From contig NZ_JPXX01000004.1 of assembly GCF_000771875.1 (NCBI RefSeq), positions 1-61,849 of the forward strand: a stretch of 61,849 nt of DNA. The letters run 5' to 3'. The notes under the pieces are model-generated. The model made no database searches and was not told the DNA's origin. It saw nothing but the letters and a program-made list of their open reading frames with translations. Both the position numbers and the translations under genes were made by a program. Of the stretch, positions 46,463 to 57,539 are shown one piece after another. Origin of the DNA: Gallibacterium genomosp. 1. GTDB lineage: Bacteria > Pseudomonadota > Gammaproteobacteria > Enterobacterales > Pasteurellaceae. Position 1 is the stretch's first letter; every line of letters begins with the position of its first letter.

Positions 46463-47827
46463 ATGGATAAAATAACCTGTTTTAAAGCTTATGATATTCG
46501 TGGGCGCTTAGGAGATGAGCTTAATGCGGATATAGCTTATCGAATTGGTCGTGCTTTTGGGCAATTTTTAAAGCCGAAAAGTATCGTTGTTGGTGGCGAT
46601 GTACGTTTAACCAGTAAAGAACTGAAAAGTGCAGTAACAAACGGGTTACTGGATTCCGGTGTCGATGTTATCGATCTCGGTCAAACCGGAACTGAAGAGA
46701 TCTATTTTGCTACTTCATTTTTAAAAACAGATGGTGGAATTGAGGTCACTGCAAGCCATAATCCAATGGATTATAACGGCTTAAAATTAGTACGTGAGGG
46801 TTCACGTCCAATCAGCGGTGACACCGGCTTAAAAGATATTCAACGTCTTGCTGAAGAAAACAATTTTCCTGAAGTCACCACTAGAGGTCAATATAAACAA
46901 ATTTCCGTAGTGGATGATTATGTTGCTCATTTGCTTTCCTATATTGATTTAAGCAAATTAAAACCACTTAAATTGGTGATTAATTCCGGTAATGGTGCTG
47001 CTGGCCCTATTGTGGATAAAATCGAAGCCGTATTTAAACAAAAAAATGTGCCGGTTGAGTTTGTGAAAGTACACAATAATCCAGATGGAACTTTCCCTAA
47101 TGGCATTCCTAATCCTTTACTTCACGAAAATCGTCAGGATACCATTGATGCAGTATTAAAAAATAAAGCAGATATGGGCATTGCTTTTGACGGTGACTTC
47201 GACCGTTGCTTCCTATTTGATGAACACGGTAATTTTATTGAGGGTTATTATATTGTCGGTCTATTAGCTCAAGCATTCCTACAAAAAACACCGGGTGCAA
47301 AAATCATCTATGATCCTCGTTTGATCTGGAACACAGAAAAGATCGTGAAAGAACACGGTGGTGAAGCAATAATGTCCAAATCCGGCCACTCATTTATCAA
47401 AGAAAAAATGCGTAGTGTTGATGCTGTTTATGGTGGTGAGATGAGTGCGCACCACTACTTCCGTGATTTCTTCTATTGTGATAGCGGAATGATTCCGTGG
47501 TTGTTGGTGACCGAATTGCTCTGCACCACCGGCAAAACCTTAGGTGAATTGGTCGGACAAAGCGTAGAAACGTTCCCATCTCCGGGTGAAATCAACAGCA
47601 AATTGGCAGATGCGAAAGCCGCAATCGCACGTGTCAAAGAAGCCTATGCACCGAATGCGGTTGATGTCAGTGAATTGGACGGTATCAGTATCGAATATCC
47701 TAACTGGCGTTTTAATTTGCGTTCTTCCAATACCGAACCGGTTGTGCGTTTGAATTTGGAAACACGTGGTGACAAAGCCTTAATGGAAGAAAAAACTGCT
47801 GAAGTGTTGGCATTATTACGCAAATAA
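46463..47827 (+). CDS. Phosphomannomutase/phosphoglucomutase family enzyme
   Basis: 454 residues of the CpsG/ManB type. The active Ser loop [15 protein letters not shown] (Ser near 99), the metal loop DGDFDRC and the sugar-binding [10 protein letters not shown] are present, as is the phosphate site [12 protein letters not shown]. It interconverts mannose-6-P and mannose-1-P (possibly also glucose phosphates) for sugar nucleotide synthesis, consistent with galU next to it. Confidence 0.93.
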   Translation: MDKITCFKAYDIRGRLGDELNADIAYRIGRAFGQFLKPKSIVVGGDVRLTSKELKSAVTNGLLDSGVDVIDLGQTGTEEIYFATSFLKTDGGIEVTASHNPMDYNGLKLVREGSRPISGDTGLKDIQRLAEENNFPEVTTRGQYKQISVVDDYVAHLLSYIDLSKLKPLKLVINSGNGAAGPIVDKIEAVFKQKNVPVEFVKVHNNPDGTFPNGIPNPLLHENRQDTIDAVLKNKADMGIAFDGDFDRCFLFDEHGNFIEGYYIVGLLAQAFLQKTPGAKIIYDPRLIWNTEKIVKEHGGEAIMSKSGHSFIKEKMRSVDAVYGGEMSAHHYFRDFFYCDSGMIPWLLVTELLCTTGKTLGELVGQSVETFPSPGEINSKLADAKAAIARVKEAYAPNAVDVSELDGISIEYPNWRFNLRSSNTEPVVRLNLETRGDKALMEEKTAEVLALLRK

Positions 47828-47919
47828 TCATTTAAAGATAACATTGAATAGCCGCACGATTGTGCGGTTATTTTGTATATAAAACAACAGTATATATCAA
47901 ACAACAAAAGGAAATTTTA

Positions 47920-48807
47920 ATGAAAGCGATAATTCCTGTTGCAGGTTTAGGAACAAGAATGTTACCGGCGACAAAAGCAATTCCAAAAGAGATGTTGACG
48001 ATTGCGGATAAACCGTTAATTCAATATATCGTCAGCGAATGCGTTGCTGCCGGCATTAAAGAAATTATTTTAGTTACACATTCCTCAAAAAATGCGATAG
48101 AAAACCACTTTGATACCTCATTTGAACTGGAAACAATGTTGGAAAAACGAGTAAAACGTCAATTATTGGAAGAGGTGCGTTCAATTTGCCCGAAAGATGT
48201 CACCATTATGCACGTGCGCCAAGGTTATGCTAAAGGCTTAGGACACGCGGTACTTTGCGGTAAAGCATTGGTCGGAAACGAACCTTTCGCCGTAGTATTG
48301 CCGGATGTGATTTTGGCTGAATTCACCGCCGATCAAAAAACAGAAAACTTAGCGGCAATGATTAAACGTTTTGAACAAACTCACGCCAGCCAAATTATGG
48401 TAGCTCCGGTAGCAAAAGAAGATGTTTCCAGCTATGGTATTGTTGACTGTGGCAATGAAGATCTTAGCCTACAGGAAAATGCAGTAATTAAGAATATTGT
48501 GGAAAAACCAAGCGTGGATAAAGCCCCTTCCAATTATGCAGTGGTCGGACGTTATGTTTTCTCCGCAGCAATTTGGGATCTACTTGCCAGAACGCCAATT
48601 GGTGTCGGTGATGAAATCCAATTAACTGATGCAATTGATATGTTGATTAAACAGGAAACTGTAGAAGCCTTTACAATGAAAGGCAGAACATTCGATTGCG
48701 GTGATAAACTCGGCTATATGCAAGCGTTTGTCGAATATAGTTTGCATCATCCTAAATTAGGTGCGGAATTCAAAACTTATTTGAAACAGCTGGCAACTAA
48801 GATTTAA
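47920..48807 (+). CDS. galU: UTP-glucose-1-phosphate uridylyltransferase
   Basis: 295 residues from the ATG at 47920, which has AAAAGGAAATTTTA upstream; an in-frame extension to 47860 lacks support. The nucleotide loop [29 protein letters not shown] and the VEKPS motif are intact. It makes UDP-glucose for LOS and glycan synthesis. Confidence 0.96.
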   Translation: MKAIIPVAGLGTRMLPATKAIPKEMLTIADKPLIQYIVSECVAAGIKEIILVTHSSKNAIENHFDTSFELETMLEKRVKRQLLEEVRSICPKDVTIMHVRQGYAKGLGHAVLCGKALVGNEPFAVVLPDVILAEFTADQKTENLAAMIKRFEQTHASQIMVAPVAKEDVSSYGIVDCGNEDLSLQENAVIKNIVEKPSVDKAPSNYAVVGRYVFSAAIWDLLARTPIGVGDEIQLTDAIDMLIKQETVEAFTMKGRTFDCGDKLGYMQAFVEYSLHHPKLGAEFKTYLKQLATKI

Positions 48808-48853
48808 TTAAAGTATTCACATTAAAAAGTTTTTAATCTCCTTTCAATTAAAC

Positions 48854-48876
48854 AAACCGCCTAAAAATGGCGGTTT
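48854..48876 (+). terminator. Hairpin terminator after galU
   Basis: AAACCGCC and GGCGGTTT form an 8-bp stem with a TAAAAAT loop, ending in TTT then ACC. Confidence 0.7.
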
Positions 48877-49046
48877 ACCTCACTGTATCGTCAATTCCTG
48901 TCCTTTTGGTGGAGTCTGTCAATTTTCAGGTTATCGCAAAAATATCACTTTTTCATTTCAATAGCTGTTTAAAATTCTTTTTTGCTCATTTATTTGGCTT
49001 TTTTAAACCAAAAAATCATAAAGGAAAGAAAAAATATCAAATAATT

Positions 49047-49062
49047 TGTGATAACGCTCACA
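49047..49062. promoter_or_regulatory. CRP site upstream of glpT
   Basis: TGTGATAACGCTCACA matches TGTGA-N6-TCACA exactly and is flanked by further matching TT/AA bases. It is 104 bases before the glpT start, consistent with cAMP control of glycerol-3-phosphate uptake. Confidence 0.75.
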
Positions 49063-49165
49063 AATAATAAATTTGCCAGATAACATTATTTTCGTTTGGT
49101 GGTATCCTTATAAACCTTAAAGTTGTTTGCATTACTTAATTTTTATAACAAAAATAGGAGGACGT

Positions 49166-50623
49166 ATGCTTGGTTTTTTAAAACCTTTACCGGAAAAACC
49201 TCTGTTACCAGAGGATAAAATCGATCCAACGTATAGACGTTTACGTTGGCAAGTCTTTATGGGAATTTTCTTTGGTTATGCCGCTTATTATTTTGTGCGC
49301 AGTAATTTTGACTTAGCACAGAAAGGGTTAATTGAAGCTGGTATGTATACCAAAACGGAATTAGGTGTTATTGGTATTGCACCGGGATTAGCTTATGGTT
49401 TATCAAAATTCTTTATGGCTACTGTTTCTGACCGTGCAAATCCGAAAGCATTTTTACCGTTTGGTTTGATGTTGTCTGGTTTGTGTATGACATTAATGGG
49501 ATTAGTACCTTGGGCAACTTCAGGTATCCTCATTATGTTTATTCTTTTATTCCTCAATGGTTGGTTCCAAGGAATGGGTTGGCCGCCTTGCGGTAAAACA
49601 ATGGTGCACTGGTGGTCACAAAAAGAACGCGGAACTATCGTATCTATTTGGAATACCGCACATAACCTTGGAGGTATGGTGCCAGCTGTATTAGTTGGTC
49701 TGGCAAGTATGATTTATGCAGCTAACCACCCTGAAGTAGCGAAAGTAACTTTCGGTCACGTTTGGCAACAAGCGCTTTACTATCCAGGTATTGCAGCAAT
49801 GGTAGCAGCTGTTATTATCTATTTTGTGATGAAAGATACTCCTCAATCTTGCGGTTTGCCACCAATCGAAGTTTATAAAAACGATTATCCTGAAAACTAC
49901 GATGCGAAAAAATCAGAACAAACTTTAAGCACAAAAGAGATCCTTTTAAATTATGTGTTGAAAAATCGTTTGTTATGGTACATCGCGATTGCTAACGTAT
50001 TCGTTTACTTAATCCGTTATGGTGTGTTGAAATGGTCACCGGTTTATTTAGGTGAAGTGAAACACTTTGATATCAAAGCAACTGCATCCGCTTATGCAAT
50101 TTATGAATTTGCCGCCATTCCAGGTACATTACTTTGTGGATGGGTATCCGATAAAGTATTTAAAGGTAAACGTGGTTTAACTGGTTTCGTATTTATGGTG
50201 ATGGTAACTATTGCGGTTGTTGTCTTCTGGTTAAATCCAGCAACTCCAGCAGACCAAATAGCATATTACTCAACATTACCTTGGTATAAAAACCCATATC
50301 AATTAACCGACTTCATTATGATGACTATTATTGGCTTCTTGATTTATGGTCCTGTAATGCTAATCGGTTTACACGCACTCGAATTGGCACCGAAAAAAGC
50401 AGCTGGTACATCTGCTGGTTTCACCGGTTTATTCGGTTACTTAGGCGGTACAGTTGCAGCAAGTGCAGTTATTGGTTGGGCAGCAGATAAATATGGTTGG
50501 GACGGCGGCTTCTATATTATGATTGGCGGTTCTGTTATAGCCTGTTTATTAATGCTTGTTACTATGATGGAAGAAGGCAAACATAAAGCAAAAATTGCCA
50601 GAGAAGATCGTTACGGTAACTAA
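49166..50623 (+). CDS. glpT: Glycerol-3-phosphate transporter
   Basis: 485 residues from the ATG at 49166 after AGGAGGACGT. The MFS organophosphate:Pi antiporter signature is seen in [43 protein letters not shown] and [13 protein letters not shown]. It exchanges glycerol-3-phosphate for phosphate. The glpQ gene downstream supplies its substrate. Confidence 0.95.
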   Translation: MLGFLKPLPEKPLLPEDKIDPTYRRLRWQVFMGIFFGYAAYYFVRSNFDLAQKGLIEAGMYTKTELGVIGIAPGLAYGLSKFFMATVSDRANPKAFLPFGLMLSGLCMTLMGLVPWATSGILIMFILLFLNGWFQGMGWPPCGKTMVHWWSQKERGTIVSIWNTAHNLGGMVPAVLVGLASMIYAANHPEVAKVTFGHVWQQALYYPGIAAMVAAVIIYFVMKDTPQSCGLPPIEVYKNDYPENYDAKKSEQTLSTKEILLNYVLKNRLLWYIAIANVFVYLIRYGVLKWSPVYLGEVKHFDIKATASAYAIYEFAAIPGTLLCGWVSDKVFKGKRGLTGFVFMVMVTIAVVVFWLNPATPADQIAYYSTLPWYKNPYQLTDFIMMTIIGFLIYGPVMLIGLHALELAPKKAAGTSAGFTGLFGYLGGTVAASAVIGWAADKYGWDGGFYIMIGGSVIACLLMLVTMMEEGKHKAKIAREDRYGN

Positions 50624-50633
50624 TTCTAAATTT

Positions 50634-50666
50634 AAAAGGCGATAACTTGGGGGTGTCGCCTTTTTT
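50634..50666 (+). terminator. Intrinsic terminator between glpT and glpQ
   Basis: AAAAGGCGA and TCGCCTTTT pair around a 13-base loop and run into six T. glpQ would depend on read-through or its own promoter. Confidence 0.8.
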
Positions 50667-50761
50667 ACCTCTAAATTTGATAATCGTAACTGATAAAGTC
50701 TATTCATTAATTATTCCGTTTTAAAGGGAAATATTTTCAACAATAAGTAAAGGGGAAAACT

Positions 50762-51856
50762 ATGAAACTGAAACATGTTGTAGTGGCATTAATGGGCGTT
50801 GGTTTATTAGCAGGTTGTGCAGCACAATCAGCAACACAAACAGTATCTTGCGATAAAAAACTGGTAATTGCTCATCGTGGAGCAAGTGGTTATTTACCAG
50901 AACATACTTTGGAATCTAAGGCATTGGCATTTGGACAGAATGCTGATTATCTGGAACAAGACTTAGTGATGACAAAAGATAACCATCTGATAGTAATTCA
51001 CGATCACTTCTTAGATGGTTTGACCGATGTAGCGAAGAAATTCCCGAATCGTCATCGTAAGGACGGAAAATATTATGTAATGGATTTCACCTTGGCTGAA
51101 ATTAAAACACTTAATATGACCGAAAACTTCAAAACCGAAAATGGTAAACAAGTTCAAGTTTATCCTGATCGTTTTCCAATGTGGAAATCTAATTTCAAAA
51201 TCCACACTTTTGAAGAAGAACTTGAATTTATTCAAGGTTTAGAAAAATCAACCGGTAAGAAAATTGGTATTTATCCTGAAATTAAAGCGCCTTGGTTGCA
51301 TCATCAAGAAGGTAAAGATATTGCATTGGCTACCTTAAAAGTATTGAAAAAATATGGCTATACCAACAAAAACGATCTCGTTTATTTGCAAACCTTCGAT
51401 TTTAATGAGCTAAAACGCATTAAAACTGAATTGGAGCCGAAGTTAGGAATGGATTTAAAACTGGTACAATTAATTGCTTATAGTGATTGGCACGAAACCG
51501 AAGAGAAGAATGCTCAAGGTAAATGGGTAAATTACAGCTATGACTGGATGTTCAAACCGGGTGCAATGGAGGAAATCGCGAAATATGCCGATGGTGTTGG
51601 TCCGGGCTGGTATATGTTGGTTGATGATGAAAAATCATCATTAGGTAATATCAAGTACACTCCAATGGTAAAAGAAATTGCTGTACAAAAATTAGAATTA
51701 CACCCTTATACCGTGCGAAAAGATGCTTTACCAAAATATATGACCAATGTGAATGAAATGTATGATGCATTGTTCAATAAAGCTGGTGCAACTGGATTAT
51801 TCACCGATTTCCCTGATTTAGCGGTTAAATTCTTAGAAAATCAGTGCAAAAAATAA
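50762..51856 (+). CDS. glpQ: Glycerophosphodiester phosphodiesterase lipoprotein (protein D type)
   Basis: 364 residues with a lipoprotein signal (LLAGCAAQ, lipidated Cys19). The GDPD catalytic HRGASGYLPEHT, the metal-binding EQDLVMTKD and HDHFLDGLTD are present. It splits glycerophosphodiesters such as glycerophosphocholine into glycerol-3-phosphate and alcohol. In Haemophilus influenzae the orthologue, protein D, is a surface lipoprotein that provides choline for LOS and helps adherence. Confidence 0.95.
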   Translation: MKLKHVVVALMGVGLLAGCAAQSATQTVSCDKKLVIAHRGASGYLPEHTLESKALAFGQNADYLEQDLVMTKDNHLIVIHDHFLDGLTDVAKKFPNRHRKDGKYYVMDFTLAEIKTLNMTENFKTENGKQVQVYPDRFPMWKSNFKIHTFEEELEFIQGLEKSTGKKIGIYPEIKAPWLHHQEGKDIALATLKVLKKYGYTNKNDLVYLQTFDFNELKRIKTELEPKLGMDLKLVQLIAYSDWHETEEKNAQGKWVNYSYDWMFKPGAMEEIAKYADGVGPGWYMLVDDEKSSLGNIKYTPMVKEIAVQKLELHPYTVRKDALPKYMTNVNEMYDALFNKAGATGLFTDFPDLAVKFLENQCKK

Positions 51857-51878
51857 ACTTCAGTAATCTTTTTTTATC

Positions 51879-51911
51879 CGCCCAATATTGCGAGTATTGG
51901 GCGTTTTTTTT
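51879..51911 (+). terminator. Intrinsic terminator after glpQ
   Basis: CGCCCAATA and TATTGGGCG form a 9-bp stem with a 7-base loop and run into eight T. Confidence 0.9.
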
Positions 51912-51917
51912 CTTTTT

Positions 51918-51933
51918 TGCGATCAGCTTCCCA
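51918..51933. promoter_or_regulatory. CRP-S (Sxy-dependent) competence site upstream of comEA
   Basis: TGCGATCAGCTTCCCA set in T-runs (TTTTTTGCGA...TTTTTT) matches the Pasteurellaceae CRP-S pattern TGCGA-N6-TCGCA with one mismatch. A TATAGA at 51970-51975 could be the -10 element, placing the site centre near -56 to -61. This fits induction of comEA by CRP with Sxy. Confidence 0.65.
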
Positions 51934-52030
51934 TTTTTTCAACAAGAAAATCGCTGAATAGGTTTGCCTTATAGAAAATAGCATTGCCAGATCAAATGGC
52001 ACCTATAGTTGAAAATTTATGAGGTAACTT

Positions 52031-52360
52031 ATGAAATTAAAACATTTATTTGCGTTAACTTTCGGTTCACTAGCACTGTTGTCCGGTTCGGTTGCGGTAG
52101 CGGAAAGCGCCAATCCGCCGCCGGCAACTGAAACGGCACAACTCCAACAGGCGGCACAGAGCGATAAAGTGAATTTAAATACTGCCACTGCTGAACAGCT
52201 ACAGAAAGGATTGGTCGGTATTGGTGCGAAAAAGGCACAAGCGATTGTCGAGTATCGTGAGCAGCACGGGCCGTTTGTTTCTGTGGAACAGATTACCGAA
52301 GTAAAAGGAATCGGTTCAGCTATTTTTGAAAAAAATAAAGATCGTCTAGCGATTGAATGA
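52031..52360 (+). CDS. comEA: ComEA-like periplasmic DNA-binding competence protein
   Basis: 109 residues: a signal peptide to about VAVA, a short linker, then a double helix-hairpin-helix domain with VNLNTATAEQLQKGLVGIGA and EVKGIGSAIFEKNKDRL. Such proteins bind incoming DNA in the periplasm during natural transformation. ATGAGGTAACTT precedes the ATG. Confidence 0.92.
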   Translation: MKLKHLFALTFGSLALLSGSVAVAESANPPPATETAQLQQAAQSDKVNLNTATAEQLQKGLVGIGAKKAQAIVEYREQHGPFVSVEQITEVKGIGSAIFEKNKDRLAIE

Positions 52361-52380
52361 TTGCATCATTAAACAAAAGA

Positions 52381-52417
52381 AAATTGCTCCTAACTTTACC
52401 GCTAGGAGCAATTTTTT
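52381..52417. terminator. Bidirectional terminator between comEA and fis
   Basis: AAATTGCTCCTA and TAGGAGCAATTT form a perfect 12-bp stem with a 10-base loop, followed by TTTC. Confidence 0.9.
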
Positions 52418-52441
52418 CGTTATCTGAAATTCAGTTCAGGA

Positions 52442-52738
52442 TCAACCCATACCGTATTTTTTTAATTTTTTACGTAATGTACCGCGGTTAATTCCTAACA
52501 TTGTTGCTGCACGAGTTTGGTTACCACGAGTATATTGCATAACCATATCCAACATTGGATGCTCAACTTCCGCTAATACGAGTTCATAAAGATCATTAAC
52601 GTCTTGACCATTTAATTGCGCCAAATAATTTTTTAATGCTTGTTTTACAGAGTCACGTAATGGTTTATTTGTTACTTGTGCCTGAGCATTTAACGTTGAA
52701 ACCGTTAATGCATCAGCATTGCTACGTTGTTCTAACAT
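52442..52738 (-). CDS. fis: DNA-binding protein Fis
   Basis: 98 residues. The C-terminal helix-turn-helix [26 protein letters not shown] is nearly identical to E. coli Fis. A nucleoid protein controlling growth-rate-linked transcription. It follows dusB by 28 bases in the usual dusB-fis unit. Confidence 0.97.
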   Translation of the reverse strand: MLEQRSNADALTVSTLNAQAQVTNKPLRDSVKQALKNYLAQLNGQDVNDLYELVLAEVEHPMLDMVMQYTRGNQTRAATMLGINRGTLRKKLKKYGMG

Positions 52739-52766
52739 TTTTTCCCTTTTATATACTTTATTATGA

Positions 52767-53741
52767 TCACGACATAGGTCGGATTGAACACAAAAATTCT
52801 TCCAACGCCGTTAACTGATCGCTCGGATTGGTTAGGGCGTTAAAAGATCGCTTAAAATCAGAAACAGGAGAAATTCGATCCAAATACCAGGCTACGTGTT
52901 TACGTGCAATACGATAACCTTTTTCCGTACCATAAAATTGATGCAAAGCGGCAATATGTTGCAAAATAATGGTTTTTTTCTCAGAAAACGGCACTTGTTG
53001 CGAAACTTTTCTCGTTTCTAATAATTCAGTAATTTCTCGAAAAATCCACGGATTCCCCAATGCACCACGTCCCAGCATAACTGCATCGGCTTCGGTATAA
53101 TCCAAGACATATTTCGCTTTCTGTGCAGAATCAATATCGCCATTGGCAATGACTGGGATTGATACTGCTTTTTTCACCGCTTTAATACTTTCGTATTCTG
53201 CCTCACCATCAAACAGGCAGGCTCTTGTCCTTCCGTGAATCGAAAGAGCTTGAACACCAGCATCTTCTGCGATTTTAGCGATTAAAAGACAGTTTTTATG
53301 TTGTTGATCCCAGCCTGTTCTTATTTTTAACGTGACCGGAACATCAACCGCCTTAACCACTGCATTTAAAATCTTGGCAACCAGATCAGGATATTGTAAC
53401 AGTGCTGAACCGGCTAATTTTCGATTTACTTTTTTAGCTGGGCAACCCATATTAATATCAATAATCTCAGCACCATAACCAACGTTTACTTGCGCTGCTT
53501 GAGCCATCTCATCCGGATCACTACCAGCAATCTGCACGGCGTTAATTCCGATTTGCGGATGATGAGCTAAACGTAATTTGGATTTTTCAGTATGCCATAC
53601 ATCCGGATTGGTTGACATCATCTCTGAGAATGTTAATGCTGCCCCATATTGGGAACAAATCCGTCGAAACGGGAGATCAGTAATCCCAGCCATAGGTGCT
53701 AAGATAACCGGATTTTTCAAACTGAATTGACCAATCTGCAC
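52767..53741 (-). CDS. dusB: tRNA-dihydrouridine synthase B
   Basis: 324 residues beginning at a [19 protein letters not shown], the catalytic Cys in [10 protein letters not shown] and the FMN phosphate loop GNGDI-like [13 protein letters not shown] and [11 protein letters not shown] are present. It reduces uridine in tRNA D-loops. Cotranscribed with fis. Confidence 0.95.
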   Translation of the reverse strand: MQIGQFSLKNPVILAPMAGITDLPFRRICSQYGAALTFSEMMSTNPDVWHTEKSKLRLAHHPQIGINAVQIAGSDPDEMAQAAQVNVGYGAEIIDINMGCPAKKVNRKLAGSALLQYPDLVAKILNAVVKAVDVPVTLKIRTGWDQQHKNCLLIAKIAEDAGVQALSIHGRTRACLFDGEAEYESIKAVKKAVSIPVIANGDIDSAQKAKYVLDYTEADAVMLGRGALGNPWIFREITELLETRKVSQQVPFSEKKTIILQHIAALHQFYGTEKGYRIARKHVAWYLDRISPVSDFKRSFNALTNPSDQLTALEEFLCSIRPMS

Positions 53742-54068
53742 GCTTAATTACCTATCACTGTACTACTTCTGTTTTCTCGTTATGATAAATCTGAATGATG
53801 ACAAAATCGCCAGCTTTGAGGGCTGAAACGGTCGCTTATCATACGCACTTTTATTCAATTAGTGAAGAGTTAAATCGTATTTATCGCAGAAAAAGTGTCT
53901 TTTTTTTCATCTTAATTTGCTGAAACTTTAAACAGAACAATTTTTTTGCAAATTCGTTAGCAAATTTGATCAAACTTAATTGCGAAAAGCAATAGAAAAA
54001 AGGAAGATAACTGCTTTTAAAAAAAAATTTTTGTCGTTCTGCCTTTAAAACATTAAAAAGGAGAAAAT
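53742..54068. other. Intergenic region dusB-lacZ
   Basis: Divergent promoters for dusB and lacZ must lie here, but I see no consensus pairs. GCAAATT occurs twice 12-14 bases apart around 53948-53970. No CRP site or lac-type operator is evident. Confidence 0.4.
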
Positions 54069-57000
54069 ATGTTGTTGCAACCAAACTTGGATTGGTTATC
54101 CGATCCGTCCGTTTTTGCCGTTAATCGTTTAAATGCACATTCCGATCACTGTTATTATTCAACATTAAAACAGGCTCAATGCAATGCCACAATGTCGATG
54201 CGTTATTCGCTAAACGGTGAATGGTATTTTCATTATGCGAAAAATCCCCAGTTGCAACCAAAAGGATTCTATCAAGCGAATGTTGATAATCATAGCTGGT
54301 CAACAATTCGTGTGCCAGGACATATTCAATTACAAGGGTTTGCACAACCACATTATGTAAATACAATGTATCCTTGGGATGGCAAAGAAGATATTCGTCC
54401 ACCAGCAATTCCACAAAATGAAAACGGTGTCGGCTGTTATGTCACTTATTTTTCCATACCATCAGCGTGGCAATCACAACCAGTTTTTATCTCTTTTCAA
54501 GGCGTTGAAACAGCATTTTATCTTTGGCTCAATGGTCATTTTGTTGGTTACAGCGAAGATTCCTTTACCCCAGCGGAATTTGAATTAACCCCTTATTTAC
54601 AATCCGGCGAAAATAAATTAGCAGTGGCGGTATACCAACGTAGCACTGGTAGTTGGTTGGAAGATCAGGACTTTTGGCGTTTCTCCGGTATTTTTCGTGA
54701 TGTTTATCTTTACACTATTCCGAAAATTCATCTCTATGATTTGGAGATTAAACAACACCTTTCTGAAAACCTACAAACAGCGGAAATTCTGATTAACGGG
54801 CAATTTGCAACACACAGTGAAAATGCAAAAACAGTACAAATAATGTTGTGCGATCAAGAGGGTATCTCCCTTGCCACCACTGAACAACAGTTGACAACAA
54901 CAACCTTCAACGCATCCTTGCTTGTCGCTAATCCACATTTATGGAGTGCCGAATTCCCCTATCTTTATCAACTTTATATTCAAATTTTCGACCAATACCA
55001 CAACCTGATTGAGGTAATTCCACAATCAGTCGGTTTACGCCGTTTTGAAATGAAGAACGGTGTAATGTGCTTAAATGGAAAACGCATTATATTCAAAGGC
55101 GTCAATCGCCACGAATTCCATCACCAGCGCGGACGTGCGATCAACGAACAAGATATGTTGGCAGATATTCAAATTTTGAAACAACACAATATCAATGCTG
55201 TCAGAACATCACACTATCCTAATCAAAGTCGCTGGTATCAATTGTGCGATCAATACGGTATTTATCTGATCGATGAAACTAATCTTGAAACGCACGGATC
55301 GTGGCAAAAAATGGGTAACGTTGAACCATCGTGGAATATTCCGGGTAATGATTTACGTTGGAATGCGTGCGTGTTGGATCGAGCAAAATCAATGTATGAA
55401 CGTGATAAAAATCACCCGTCTATCTTAATTTGGTCGTGTGGTAATGAATCTTATGCGGGGGAAGTATTGCTTAATGTTGCCAATTATTTTCGGCAAAAAG
55501 ATCCGCAACGGTTAGTGCATTATGAAGGCGTTTTCCATTGTCGTGAATTCGATCAAATTAGCGATATAGAAAGCCGAATGTATGCCAAGCCTCACGAAAT
55601 TGAACAATATTTGCAACAAAATCCACAAAAACCATATATCAGTTGTGAATTTAGTCACGCAATGGGGAATTCTAATGGTAATTTGTATAAATATATAGCA
55701 TTAGAAAAATATGAAAAATATCAAGGAGGTTTTATTTGGGATTTTATCGATCAAGCTTTATTGCACAAAGATCGCTACGGCAACGATTATTTGGCTTATG
55801 GCGGTGATTTTGACGATCGCCCGACCGATCGTAATTTCTGCTGTAACGGTTTGATCTTCGCCGATCGCCGCTTATCGCCGAAAATGCAGGAAGTGAAATT
55901 CCTCTATCAAAATATCAAACTCTATCCACAAAAAGATAAGGTATTGATTAAAAACGAAAATCTTTTTATTGATACGCAAGATTACTACTTTGTGGCAACG
56001 TTGCGCCTTGATGGCAAAATTAAAAAAAGTTACCGTTTTGATGCTCTTATTGCAGCACAAATGGAACGTCTAATGCCACTACATTGGGATGAAGACAATT
56101 GGCTTGAGAACGGTGAATATTGCGTAGAAGTCAGCGTTCATTTAAAACAGAAAACCTTGTGGGCAGCAGCAGACAGCGAATTGGGTTTCGGGCAGTTTAT
56201 TGTTCCGCAAACTGCCAAAGCACAAGACACGCCAATCACCGCATTACAACCGCTAAAAATGGTAGTGGGCGATATTAATGTTGGCGTGTTTGGCGATCAT
56301 TTTTCTGCGCTGTTTTCTCGACAGGAAGGTAGCTTAATTTCATTAAAATTCGGTGATAAAGAGTTAATTAAAACCGCACCAATGCCATTATTCTGGCGTG
56401 CAACCACCGACAATGACCGTGGCACAAACAGACGTTTTAAATCCGGTTATTGGTTAATGGCAAGCCTATGCGGACGCTGTCATAAAATGGATTGGCAACA
56501 GCATCAAGACGGCAGTGTTAGTGTCAGCTTTGATTATATTTATCCTATTTATCAACAACTTAAAGTAACGGTAACATATGACATTCAATGTAACGGTGAA
56601 ATAAAAGTGCATTGTCATTATTTTGGAGAAGCAAACTTGCCGAATTTACCGATTTTTGCATTAAGTTTTCGCGTTGATGCGGATTATCAGCATTTACGTT
56701 GGTATGCGATGGGTGAAGCAGAAAATTATCAGGATCGTTGTAGCGGCACAAAATTGAAAATTTTTGAAAACAACGTTAAAGATAACTACACCTTTTATAC
56801 TATTCCACAAGAGTGTGGGAATCGCACTGGCGTACGTTGGGTGGAGTGTCGTCAATCAACAGGCGGTTTTAAAATCGAAGCTATAGATAAACCGTTATCT
56901 TGCAATTTCTTACCTTATACTGCTTTTGAATTGGAACAGGCACAACACCATTATGAATTACCGCCAATACATTATACTGTGGTGACAATTGCCGCCCAAC

Positions 57001-57107
57001 AGATGGGGGTTGGTGGTGATGACAGCTGGGGTGCGGAAGTACATCCGGAATATTGCCTGCCGGCGGATGGTGAACTCTCTTTTGCTTTTGTAATTAAGGT
57101 AGTGTAG
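54069..57107 (+). CDS. lacZ: Beta-galactosidase (GH2, LacZ)
   Basis: 1012 residues, the length of E. coli LacZ. The acid/base Glu460 is in WSCGNESY and the nucleophile Glu527 in SCEFSHAMGNSNG; the jelly-roll sugar-binding domain and the C-terminal domain with QMGVGGDDSWG are present. It hydrolyses lactose or other beta-galactosides. No permease, lacI or galactose genes are adjacent, so it is an orphan gene. AAAGGAGAAAAT precedes the ATG. Confidence 0.95.
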   Translation: MLLQPNLDWLSDPSVFAVNRLNAHSDHCYYSTLKQAQCNATMSMRYSLNGEWYFHYAKNPQLQPKGFYQANVDNHSWSTIRVPGHIQLQGFAQPHYVNTMYPWDGKEDIRPPAIPQNENGVGCYVTYFSIPSAWQSQPVFISFQGVETAFYLWLNGHFVGYSEDSFTPAEFELTPYLQSGENKLAVAVYQRSTGSWLEDQDFWRFSGIFRDVYLYTIPKIHLYDLEIKQHLSENLQTAEILINGQFATHSENAKTVQIMLCDQEGISLATTEQQLTTTTFNASLLVANPHLWSAEFPYLYQLYIQIFDQYHNLIEVIPQSVGLRRFEMKNGVMCLNGKRIIFKGVNRHEFHHQRGRAINEQDMLADIQILKQHNINAVRTSHYPNQSRWYQLCDQYGIYLIDETNLETHGSWQKMGNVEPSWNIPGNDLRWNACVLDRAKSMYERDKNHPSILIWSCGNESYAGEVLLNVANYFRQKDPQRLVHYEGVFHCREFDQISDIESRMYAKPHEIEQYLQQNPQKPYISCEFSHAMGNSNGNLYKYIALEKYEKYQGGFIWDFIDQALLHKDRYGNDYLAYGGDFDDRPTDRNFCCNGLIFADRRLSPKMQEVKFLYQNIKLYPQKDKVLIKNENLFIDTQDYYFVATLRLDGKIKKSYRFDALIAAQMERLMPLHWDEDNWLENGEYCVEVSVHLKQKTLWAAADSELGFGQFIVPQTAKAQDTPITALQPLKMVVGDINVGVFGDHFSALFSRQEGSLISLKFGDKELIKTAPMPLFWRATTDNDRGTNRRFKSGYWLMASLCGRCHKMDWQQHQDGSVSVSFDYIYPIYQQLKVTVTYDIQCNGEIKVHCHYFGEANLPNLPIFALSFRVDADYQHLRWYAMGEAENYQDRCSGTKLKIFENNVKDNYTFYTIPQECGNRTGVRWVECRQSTGGFKIEAIDKPLSCNFLPYTAFELEQAQHHYELPPIHYTVVTIAAQQMGVGGDDSWGAEVHPEYCLPADGELSFAFVIKVV

Positions 57108-57354
57108 CTTCTATTAAAACTTTGCTTTAGACCTTATAGGGAATCTTATTCAGAAAACGAAACTCTAAATGAAAAATTCCAACACAGATCACAAAAACAA
57201 TTATGTAACCTTATTTACATATTATTAACCCTCCGATATAGTGTTTAAATGTTGATGATTAAATCAACAAACTATCTTGATTTCACGCTACTAATAAGTT
57301 TAAAAGATTCTCCATTTTCTACGGTATAAAATGAAGAACGACAAATGATTAATT

Positions 57355-57399
57355 AGGGCGTTTTTTCTTGCACGAGCAAAAATAAAATCGCCCTTTTTA
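57355..57399 (+). terminator. Intrinsic terminator
   Basis: AGGGCG (57355-57360) and CGCCCT (57389-57394) close a stem extended by T/A pairs and TTGC/GCAA, followed by TTTTTAT. Confidence 0.7.
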
Positions 57400-57539
57400 T
57401 GAAACTAAAAATAAAGTCTGAATATTGCTACAGTAAAAATCGATCAATGAATACAAGTCCACAGAAACATCCTCCACGAAACTATCATAACCTAGGATAA
57501 CATTGTCTTTTTTGTAAAAATTTCTAAAAACTAACACCC

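Larger units (their letters stand above)
48808..49165. other. Intergenic region galU-glpT
   Basis: Holds the galU terminator (48854-48876) and the CRP site for glpT (49047-49062). Between them are about 170 bases of AT-rich sequence without a supported gene. Confidence 0.5.

Noticed and set aside
49085-49165. Longer N-terminus for GlpT
   Set aside because: The ATG at 49166 has the strong site AGGAGGACGT and gives the family's usual MLGFLKP start; the extension overlaps the promoter region.
54121-54414. Minus-strand frame opposite the lacZ 5' end
   Set aside because: It is antisense to conserved LacZ coding sequence and has no family features or ribosome site.
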